From Patulibacter sp040675535 (lineage in GTDB: Bacteria > Actinomycetota > Thermoleophilia > Solirubrobacterales > Solirubrobacteraceae), in assembly GCF_040675535.1 (NCBI RefSeq), contig NZ_JBFAPC010000116.1, positions 1 through 18,175 of the forward strand: a stretch of 18,175 nucleotides of DNA, written 5' to 3'. Position 1 is the stretch's first letter; the number at the start of each line of letters is the position of its first letter. The notes beneath the pieces were generated by a model. The model was not told the DNA's origin. It saw only the letters and a program-made list of their open reading frames with translations, and searched no databases. Below are positions 12,679-18,175 of this stretch, one piece after another. The translations under genes were made by a program, and so were the position numbers.

Positions 12679-15093
12679 GTGAGCACGCCCACCGATTCCG
12701 TCCCTCCCGCCGCCGACGTGGCCGGCGCCACCGTCACCCCGGCCCTCGCCGGCCCGGACGGCCCCGGCCGCCGGGTCCTCAACCAGGCGCCCCCGCTGCA
12801 GCCGGTCGACCTCTACGCCACCGACGTCGCGCTGCAGGAGGCGCTCGTCCGCGAGGGCGGCGGCTGGGGCGTCGAGCGGGTGGCGGAGACCGGGCGGGTC
12901 GCCGGGTCGCCCGAGGCCCGCGACCACGGCCTGCGCGCCGAGCGCAACGAGCCCCGCCTGATCACGCACGACCGCTACGGCAACCGCGTGGACGAGGTCG
13001 AGCTCGACCCGTCGTGGCACTGGCTGCTCGGCGGCGCGATCGACCGCGGGCTCTCGGGCCTGCCCTGGCGCGCCCCCGACGGCGGGGCCGGCGCCGAGGC
13101 CGACGGCCGCGCGGCCTCGGCCTCGGGCTCCGGCGCGACGCCCGCCGCGATCGACGCCGGCGCATCCGTCCTCAGCACCCCGGCGCCCGGACCCGGCGGC
13201 GCCGGCTCCCACGTCGTCCGCGCGGCCGGGTTCGCGCTCTGGGGCAACACCAACGCCGGGGTCATGTGCCCGGTCTCGATGACGTACGCGGTCGTCCCGG
13301 CCCTGCGCGACGGCGCGCCGGCGCTGGCGGCCGAGTGGGAGGAGCGGCTGACGCGGCCCGACTACGCGAGCTCCGCGATCGCCGGCATGGCGATGACCGA
13401 GCGCCAGGGGGGCTCCGACGTCCGCGCGAACATCACCGTCGCCGTGCCCGCCGGGACGGGCTCCACCGGCGGCGAGTACGAGCTGTGGGGCCACAAGTGG
13501 TTCTGCTCGTACCCGCCGTGCGACGTCTTCCTCGTCCTCTCGCAGCTGAAGGATGCGCCGGAGGACCCGGACGGCTCCGGGCCCGGCCTCTCCTGCTTCC
13601 TCGTCGAGCGCGGGCCCGGGATGGAGTTCCAGCGCCTGAAGGACAAGCTCGGCACGCGCTCGCTGCCGTCCTCCGAGGTCGAGTTCCGTGGCGCCCGCGG
13701 GCGGCTCGTCGGCGAGCCCGGGGGTGGCGTGAAGGCGATCATCCGCATGGTCAACCACACCCGGCTGGACTGCCTGATCGGATCGACGACGTCGATCCGC
13801 CGCGGCACGATCGAGGCGATCCACCACGCGCGGCACCGCAGCGCGTTCGGCGCCTCGCTCGTCGACCAGCCGGCGATGCAGAACGTGCTGGCCGACCTCG
13901 CGATCGAGTCGGAGGCCGCGACCGCCGTCGCGCTGCGGATGGCCCGCGCGTACGACGAGGACGACGCCGCGTTCCGCCGCTTCGGCACCGCCGTCATGAA
14001 GTACTGGGCGGCGTCGGACCCCGATCCCGAGCCGGCGCCGGACGCGTCGCCCGTCGTCCGGATCGCCGGGCCCGGGGGCGGCGTCCCCGACGCCGGAACC
14101 GTCTCCGCGGTCGAGGCCGCCGCGGCCGTCGGCGGGGCCCAGAACGCCGCGCGGGTCCTCCAGCAGCTGCCGTCCAACGTCCTGACGCCGCGGGCGCTGG
14201 TCGCCCGGGCGATCGCGCTGGGCGACGAGCTCCCCGACCTGGACGTCGAGGTCGAGGTGGGGCTCGGCGCGCTGCGCCGGCGCGGCATGGGCCTCTTCGC
14301 CGCGGTCTCGCACGGCAGCGACCAGCCGCCCGCCCTGATCACCGTCCGCTACGAGCCGACCGGGGCGTCGGGGCCGCTGCTCGGGCTCGTCGGCAAGGCC
14401 GTCACCCACGACACCGGCGGCTACTCGCTGAAGCCGCCGCTGTCGATGCGGACGATGCGCTTCGACATGTCCGGCGGCGCGGCGGTGCTCGGCGCGATGG
14501 AGGCGATCGCGCGGCTGCGGCTGCCCGTGCGGGTGCTCGCCGTCGTGTGCGCGACGGAGAACCTCGTCAACGGCTCCGCGATGAAGCCGGACGACGTCTT
14601 CACCGCGAAGAACGGGACCACCGTCGAGATCACGAACACCGACGCCGAGGGCCGGCTCGTGCTCGCGGACGGCCTGACGTACGCGCTGGAGCTCGGCGCG
14701 GAGCGGCTCGTGGACATCGCGACGCTGACCGGCGGCGTCGTCACGGCGCTCGGCACGTCGCACGCGGGCCTGATGGGCCGCGACGAGCAGTGGCTCGGCG
14801 AGGTCACCGGCGCCGGCGAGGCGACCGGCGAGCGCGTCTGGCGCCTGCCGCTGGAGGACGCCCACCGCGAGCTGCTCAAGAGCCGCCTGGCGGACCTCAC
14901 CAACAGCGGCGGCCGCGTCGCCCACCCGATCCAGGGCGCGGCGTTCCTGGAGCGCTTCACCGGCGACGCGCCGTGGGCGCACGTCGACATGGCGGCGCTG
15001 TCGCACGACCTGCCCCGCAAGTACCTGGCGAAGGGCCCGAGCGGCTGGGGCGTCCGCCTGCTGACGGAGACGGCGCGCCGCGTCGCGGGCTGA
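12679..15093 (+). CDS. AidB-type acyl-CoA dehydrogenase fused to M17 leucyl aminopeptidase
   Basis: An 804-residue single frame made of two unrelated enzymes. Residues about 34-444 match AidB/isovaleryl-type acyl-CoA dehydrogenases: LNQAPPLQPVDLYATD, CPVSMTYAVVPAL, MTERQGGSDV (239-248), GHKWFCS (271-277), LKDKLGTRSLPSSEVEF and FGTAVMKYW (435-443). There it breaks off, lacking the expected LGG-x-GY and NSIWEGSGN region with the base glutamate and the AidB C-terminal domain. From about 445 the sequence is M17 aminopeptidase: a remnant of its N-domain end, then the full catalytic domain with K573, D578, K585, D596, D655, E657 and R659 (GKAVTHDTGGYSLKP, NTDAEGRL), ending normally. The peptidase half should be able to bind two metals; the flavin half is probably crippled. 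Residues 132-179 are an Ala/Gly-rich insertion. The GTG start has AAGGA 7 nt upstream. A real chimera or an assembly join are both possible. Confidence 0.85.
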   Translation: MSTPTDSVPPAADVAGATVTPALAGPDGPGRRVLNQAPPLQPVDLYATDVALQEALVREGGGWGVERVAETGRVAGSPEARDHGLRAERNEPRLITHDRYGNRVDEVELDPSWHWLLGGAIDRGLSGLPWRAPDGGAGAEADGRAASASGSGATPAAIDAGASVLSTPAPGPGGAGSHVVRAAGFALWGNTNAGVMCPVSMTYAVVPALRDGAPALAAEWEERLTRPDYASSAIAGMAMTERQGGSDVRANITVAVPAGTGSTGGEYELWGHKWFCSYPPCDVFLVLSQLKDAPEDPDGSGPGLSCFLVERGPGMEFQRLKDKLGTRSLPSSEVEFRGARGRLVGEPGGGVKAIIRMVNHTRLDCLIGSTTSIRRGTIEAIHHARHRSAFGASLVDQPAMQNVLADLAIESEAATAVALRMARAYDEDDAAFRRFGTAVMKYWAASDPDPEPAPDASPVVRIAGPGGGVPDAGTVSAVEAAAAVGGAQNAARVLQQLPSNVLTPRALVARAIALGDELPDLDVEVEVGLGALRRRGMGLFAAVSHGSDQPPALITVRYEPTGASGPLLGLVGKAVTHDTGGYSLKPPLSMRTMRFDMSGGAAVLGAMEAIARLRLPVRVLAVVCATENLVNGSAMKPDDVFTAKNGTTVEITNTDAEGRLVLADGLTYALELGAERLVDIATLTGGVVTALGTSHAGLMGRDEQWLGEVTGAGEATGERVWRLPLEDAHRELLKSRLADLTNSGGRVAHPIQGAAFLERFTGDAPWAHVDMAALSHDLPRKYLAKGPSGWGVRLLTETARRVAG

Positions 15094-15122
15094 CGGTCGG
15101 CGTCGGACGGCGTATGGACCGC

Positions 15123-15128
15123 TAGCGT
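15123..15128 (+). promoter_or_regulatory. Candidate -10 box for the membrane protein gene
   Basis: TAGCGT lies 45 nt before the GTG at 15174 and just beyond the preceding stop, giving a leader of about 39 nt. No clear -35 or Shine-Dalgarno site was seen. Confidence 0.3.
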
Positions 15129-15173
15129 GCGGGCCTGCCGTCCGGCCCTCGCCGGCCGCGGCGCCCGTCGCCC

Positions 15174-16547
15174 GTGATCGCGTCCCTCCCCCGTCCCGTC
15201 CGCCTGCTCCTCCTGTGGGCCGGCCTGCTCGCCGTCTACGCGGCCGGCCTGACGCTGCCCGCGGCTCCCGGCCGGGACCTGACGGCGACGGAGGCGCACC
15301 GGCTGCTCGCCGCGCACTCGATCGTCACAGACGGCGATCTCGACCTGCTCGACGAGTACATCGCCCGGCCCTACGAGCACTGGGGCGGGATCGCCGGACT
15401 GCAGCCGGGCCGGCCGCTCCCCTCCAACGTCGCCGTCCAGCGCGACGAGCGGCAGAAGGAGGGGCCGCCGCTCGCCCCGGGCGGCTACATCGAGCCGACC
15501 GGGCTCGGACTCGGCGCGGTCCTGGCCCCCGCTTACTGGTTCGGCCGCACGACCGGCATGGGTGGCCCGCTCGCCGTGCAGCTCTGGTGCGCCGGCCTGC
15601 TGGCGGCGGCGTTCGTCGTCGCGCTCGGCCTGGCCCGGCGGATCGTCCCGGACCCGTGGGCCACCCGCGGCGTCGTGGCCGTCGCGCTGTCGCCGCCGCT
15701 CGTCCTCGGCGCGACGCAGATCGGGCCGACCGGCCCGACCGCGCTGCTGCTCACCGGGGCGGTCGCCGCCGCGCTCGCGGTGCGCGACCACCCCCGCACG
15801 CTCGCCGCGCTGTCGTGTGCCGTCCTGTGCGCGCTGATCCCGTGGGTCTGGCTGCCGCTCGCCCCCGCGGCGCTCGTCGTCGCCGGCGCGCTGACGCGCT
15901 GGATGCGCCGCCGCCGGCGCGGGCTGATGGGCTACATGGCGCTCGAGGTCCTGCTGCTCTCGGCGTTCATCCTGCTGACCGTCAGCGACCGGATCTACGG
16001 CGGGCCGACCCCGTGGTCGCCACAGGTCGGCTGGTCGCTGCCGACGTTCTTCGACGGCTTCTGGGACGTGCTCCAGCGGATCTTCCTCTCCCCGGTCGGG
16101 CTGCTGATCGACCGCGACTTCGGCCTGCTGCGGTGGGCGCCGGTCCTCGTGCTGGTCGGCGTCGCCGTCTGGCGCCTGGTGCACTGGCGCCGCTCGCGGC
16201 TGTTCCGCGTCTTCGCCGACGAGATCCACGTCGAGGTCAGCGTGCTCTTCCTGCTGCTCGTCTTCGTCGCCGCGACGGTGCCCTACGCGATCCTCTCGCC
16301 GTGGCCGGCGACGAACTGGCTCGGCGGCGCCGGGGCCGCGACCGCGCTCCCGGTCGTCGCGGCGACCGTCGGCTGGGCGTGGCAGCGGGTCCCCCGCGCC
16401 GGCGCGGCGCTGGCCGCCGTCACGGTCGTGGCGACCGTCTGGCTGCTCGGGGCCGGGATCTTCGACGGCGGCGCCGCCACGGACCCGCAGCGCGGCGCGC
16501 TGCCGTGGGCGGGCGCCGAGCGCGTGCTGCCCGAGATCCGCCGCTGA
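15174..16547 (+). CDS. Polytopic membrane protein, GT-C glycosyltransferase-like
   Basis: A 457-residue integral membrane protein with about ten hydrophobic segments. After the first helix (10-30) a periplasmic loop carries RDLTATEAHRLLAAHSI (34-50) and DGDLDLLDEY (53-62). This is the kind of acidic first-loop motif found in GT-C/ArnT-like enzymes, where the Asp/Glu is catalytic and the donor is a polyprenyl-phosphate sugar. The 'DGDLDL' and 'DEY' elements recur in actinobacterial proteins of this sort. Sugar and acceptor are unknown, and a non-enzymatic membrane role is possible. The GTG at 15174 places the first helix immediately after the start, as expected. It is followed convergently by a small membrane protein and then by a hexapeptide acyltransferase, together suggesting cell-envelope glycan work. 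Confidence 0.65.
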   Translation: MIASLPRPVRLLLLWAGLLAVYAAGLTLPAAPGRDLTATEAHRLLAAHSIVTDGDLDLLDEYIARPYEHWGGIAGLQPGRPLPSNVAVQRDERQKEGPPLAPGGYIEPTGLGLGAVLAPAYWFGRTTGMGGPLAVQLWCAGLLAAAFVVALGLARRIVPDPWATRGVVAVALSPPLVLGATQIGPTGPTALLLTGAVAAALAVRDHPRTLAALSCAVLCALIPWVWLPLAPAALVVAGALTRWMRRRRRGLMGYMALEVLLLSAFILLTVSDRIYGGPTPWSPQVGWSLPTFFDGFWDVLQRIFLSPVGLLIDRDFGLLRWAPVLVLVGVAVWRLVHWRRSRLFRVFADEIHVEVSVLFLLLVFVAATVPYAILSPWPATNWLGGAGAATALPVVAATVGWAWQRVPRAGAALAAVTVVATVWLLGAGIFDGGAATDPQRGALPWAGAERVLPEIRR

Positions 16548-16580
16548 GGACCTGCCCTCCGTAGGGACGGGTCAGTCCTC
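16546..16580. terminator. Shared hairpin between two convergent genes
   Basis: GAGGAC (16546-16551) pairs with GTCCTC (16575-16580), and CCCT (16555-16558) pairs with AGGG (16563-16566) inside. The hairpin overlaps the stop of the plus-strand gene and the last codons of the minus-strand gene, so it can serve both. Confidence 0.45.
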
Positions 16581-16892
16581 CGGCCGGCGCGCGTCCTCCG
16601 ACGCGATCCAGCGCCGGATCAGCGCGGTCCGGGTGCGCGGACCGAGCACGGCGCCCGCGGTGCACACCACGGAGGCCATGGCCAGCCGCGGGAACGCGTC
16701 GCGCGGTCCGTCGACGAGCACCCAGGCGGCCGCGAGGCCGTAGCCCAGCGCGGCGATCGAGAGGCCCGCGAGCAGCGACACCACCGTCCCCAGGAGCATC
16801 AGCCGCAGCCCCGGGCGTGGGCGGTGCAGGTCGCGCGGCAGCGGCGTCCGCCCACGCGCGGCGAAGACCTCCGGGAGCCACCGAACACGCAC
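16572..16892 (-). CDS. Small two-helix membrane protein of unknown function
   Basis: A 106-residue protein with a basic N-terminal part (1-30), two hydrophobic helices (about 31-59, LMLLGTVVSLLAGLSIAALG, and 68-86) and a charged tail. No family is recognised. The GTG at 16892 lies 6 nt after TACGCT (16904 to 16899), so it is predicted leaderless, and nothing upstream in frame is credible. It is divergent from the acyltransferase gene with only 57 bp between the two start codons, so they likely share control, and convergent with the GT-C-like gene. A role in the same envelope process is an inference from position. Confidence 0.65.
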   Translation of the reverse strand: MRVRWLPEVFAARGRTPLPRDLHRPRPGLRLMLLGTVVSLLAGLSIAALGYGLAAAWVLVDGPRDAFPRLAMASVVCTAGAVLGPRTRTALIRRWIASEDARRPED

Positions 16893-16898
16893 GGGGGC

Positions 16899-16904
16899 AG
16901 CGTA
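16899..16904 (-). promoter_or_regulatory. -10 box, leaderless, for the two-helix protein
   Basis: Minus-strand TACGCT, then 6 nt, then the GTG at 16892. Confidence 0.45.
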
Positions 16905-16937
16905 GAGGACGACACGACGCGCGACGACGCGCGGGCC

Positions 16938-16943
16938 TAGGCT
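16938..16943 (+). promoter_or_regulatory. -10 box, leaderless, for the acyltransferase
   Basis: TAGGCT, then 6 nt, then the GTG at 16950. Together with the opposite promoter it forms a compact divergent pair in 57 bp. Confidence 0.45.
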
Positions 16944-16949
16944 AGGTCC

Positions 16950-17849
16950 GTGGCGACCGATTCGACCCCCGCCCGGAGCGCCGAGATCCCCGACGAGACG
17001 CCCGCGACGACCGGCGAGCGGCCCGCGGCGGCCGTGGACGCCGTTCCCGCGACGACCGGCGCCGCGGCGGCGGACGACGGCCACGCGTCGCCCGGCCCCG
17101 CACCCGACGTCCGCCGGCCGCCCGCACCCGCCCGCGGCGGTTTCCTGCACCTCCTGCGCCACGCCCGCGAGCACCGGATGCTCGGCTGGCGCTACTGGAT
17201 CCTCTTCGCCCGGGCCCTGCGGCTGAAGCTCAAGTACGGCGACCGCGTGGTGTTCGACGGCCCCGCCTTCATCTGCTCGGGCGTCCACTTCGAGATCGGC
17301 CCGAACGCCGTCGTGCGGCTCGGCCGCTGGAGCTGGATCGGCGACGACACGAAGGTCCGCTGCCACGAGGGCGAGATCGTCATCGGCTCGAAGAGCGTGA
17401 TCGGCCAGGAGTGCACGCTCTCGACGTACGAGCGGATCTCGATCGGCCGGGAGTGCATCATCGCCGACCGCTCGATGTTCATCGACTTCGACCACTCCGT
17501 CGCCTGGACGGACGCCCCGATCCGCGCCCAGGGCATCTACACCCGCCCCGTGACGATCGGCCACAACGTGTGGATCGGCTACGGCGCGTCGGTGCTCCGC
17601 GGCGCCACGGTCGGCGACAACGCGGTCGTCGGGACCTACGCGGTCGTCACGAGGGACGTGCCGACCAACGCCGTCAGCGCCGGGGTCCCGGCCCGCGTCG
17701 TGCGCATGCGCGACGCGCCGGAGCGGATGGCCTGGGCCGATCCGCACGACGTCCCGCTGCCGGATGCCGACCGCCGGCGGCTCGCCCGCGAGCACGCGAA
17801 GCGCTACGGCCGGCCGGTGCCGGCGGACGCCGTCGAGCCGGCCGACTGA
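16950..17849 (+). CDS. Hexapeptide-repeat (left-handed beta-helix) acyltransferase
   Basis: A 299-residue enzyme of the LbH/WcaF-Maa-like group, which transfers acetyl or other acyl groups to sugars or antibiotics. Residues 1-62 are an Ala/Pro/Thr-rich, probably disordered, lead. A short amphipathic or membrane-touching segment follows (77-96, MLGWRYWILFARALRLKLKY). The beta-helix runs from about 105 to 255 with repeated [VIL]G-x4 steps. The usual active-site loop contains H182 (FIDFDHSVAW), and the classic end is VTIGHNVWIGYGASVLRGAT followed by AGVPARVVR. The GTG at 16950 fits the leaderless promoter; an internal ATG at residue 77 would remove the lead. Context (GT-C-like protein, envelope helix protein) suggests modification of a surface glycan, though the acceptor is unknown. 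Confidence 0.85.
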   Translation: MATDSTPARSAEIPDETPATTGERPAAAVDAVPATTGAAAADDGHASPGPAPDVRRPPAPARGGFLHLLRHAREHRMLGWRYWILFARALRLKLKYGDRVVFDGPAFICSGVHFEIGPNAVVRLGRWSWIGDDTKVRCHEGEIVIGSKSVIGQECTLSTYERISIGRECIIADRSMFIDFDHSVAWTDAPIRAQGIYTRPVTIGHNVWIGYGASVLRGATVGDNAVVGTYAVVTRDVPTNAVSAGVPARVVRMRDAPERMAWADPHDVPLPDADRRRLAREHAKRYGRPVPADAVEPAD

Positions 17850-17855
17850 CCGGCG

Positions 17856-17871
17856 GACCGCCCTCGCGGTC
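17856..17871 (+). terminator. Small hairpin after the acyltransferase
   Basis: GACCGC-CCTC-GCGGTC, a 6-bp stem 7 bp past the stop. It is a weak but well-placed terminator. Confidence 0.35.
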
Positions 17872-17960
17872 GGGCACCCGGGGCGACCTGACCGCGGAGC
17901 ATCGGCCCGCCACTCGGCGCAGAGGTCCGGCGCGAGACCCGCGGCCCGCCGCGAGCGGGC

Positions 17961-18004
17961 TCTCACGAAGCCCTCACGGCCCGTGAGAGGTCCATGAGAG
18001 GACC
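17961..18004. promoter_or_regulatory. Four 11-bp repeats upstream of the last gene
   Basis: Four consecutive 11-mers, TCTCACGAAGC, CCTCACGGCCC, GTGAGAGGTCC and ATGAGAGGACC, fill 44 bp: two direct repeats followed by two of the opposite orientation. The inner junction forms the palindrome CTCACGG-C-CCGTGAG. An 11-bp period is the hallmark of OmpR/PhoB-family response-regulator sites. It lies 77 bp before the GTG at 18081. Confidence 0.6.
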
Positions 18005-18080
18005 GCTCCGAACGGACCGCGGGGTGGCAGCCTGGGTGGCGGGCGGCCCCCGCCGCCCGTCCCCCTCCAGGAGTCCCCCG

Positions 18081-18175
18081 GTGAGCCATCCCCCATCCCC
18101 CCGTCCGCGCCGACCGCGACGCGGCCTCCTCCGCGGTCGCCGCGGCCCGGCCGTCGCCGCCGCGCTGGCCGCCGG
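18081..18175 (+). CDS. Exported protein, N-terminus only (cut by window end)
   Basis: Only 31 codons are visible. The GTG at 18081 is preceded by AGGAG (18069-18073) with a 7-nt gap, the best ribosome binding site in the window. The sequence starts MSHPPSPRPRRPRRG, continues with more Arg, and enters a hydrophobic Ala-rich run (AVAAALAA), the shape of a long signal peptide, perhaps a Tat-type one because of the many arginines. Function cannot be told. Its expression is probably controlled by the four-repeat operator upstream. Confidence 0.6.
   Translation, partial: MSHPPSPRPRRPRRGLLRGRRGPAVAAALAA

Noticed and set aside
12679..15093. Two adjacent genes rather than one fusion
   Set aside because: No stop codon or frame change separates the halves, and no start with a ribosome binding site was seen near the junction. 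A sequencing or assembly error remains possible and is given as a finding.
12550..15125. Alternative long frames of more than 800 residues over the chimera, on both strands
   Set aside because: Only the frame at 12679-15093 contains enzyme motifs and normal composition.

Overview
This window is high-GC bacterial DNA (around 70-75% G+C by eye) with dense genes on both strands and strong G/C third-position bias. The gene content is actinobacterial: an ECF sigma factor with an RskA-type anti-sigma factor, a secreted HtaA-like beta-repeat protein, a SMARCAL1-like SNF2 helicase and a GT-C-like membrane protein. The style fits class Thermoleophilia (Solirubrobacterales, Patulibacter/Conexibacter-like). 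That placement is inferred from protein character, not from a marker gene. No rRNA, tRNA, CRISPR array, transposase or phage gene was seen.

Layout. 1-1150: a ferritin-like protein, a gene-free control region, and a 59-residue protein of unknown function. 1281-3962: a secreted beta-rich protein divergent from an ECF sigma/anti-sigma pair, a plausible envelope-stress module. 3955-4060: three 37-bp tandem repeats between convergent genes. 4166-7378: an apparent two-gene unit of a small PUA/EVE-like protein and a SMARCAL1-like helicase. 7477-10547: an SDR oxidoreductase divergent from a TetR regulator that overlaps a 14-helix DHA2 drug exporter. 10745-11446: TenA, thiamine salvage. 11600-15093: a crotonase-family enzyme divergent from a striking gene fusion, with two tandem 16-18 bp palindromes between them. 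15174-17849: a polytopic GT-C-like membrane protein, a two-helix membrane protein and a hexapeptide acyltransferase, which look like envelope-glycan functions. 18081-end: the N-terminus of a secreted protein behind a strong ribosome binding site and a four-fold 11-bp repeat operator.

The most unusual object is the gene at 12679-15093. One uninterrupted 804-residue frame joins about 444 residues of an AidB-type acyl-CoA dehydrogenase, cut before its active-site glutamate region, to the catalytic domain of an M17 leucyl aminopeptidase with every metal and catalytic residue intact. It is either a real chimeric enzyme made by an in-frame deletion or an assembly join. The second theme is start-site architecture: five genes carry a TANNNT -10 box exactly 6-7 nt before the start codon, which predicts leaderless mRNAs, while others use clear Shine-Dalgarno sites.
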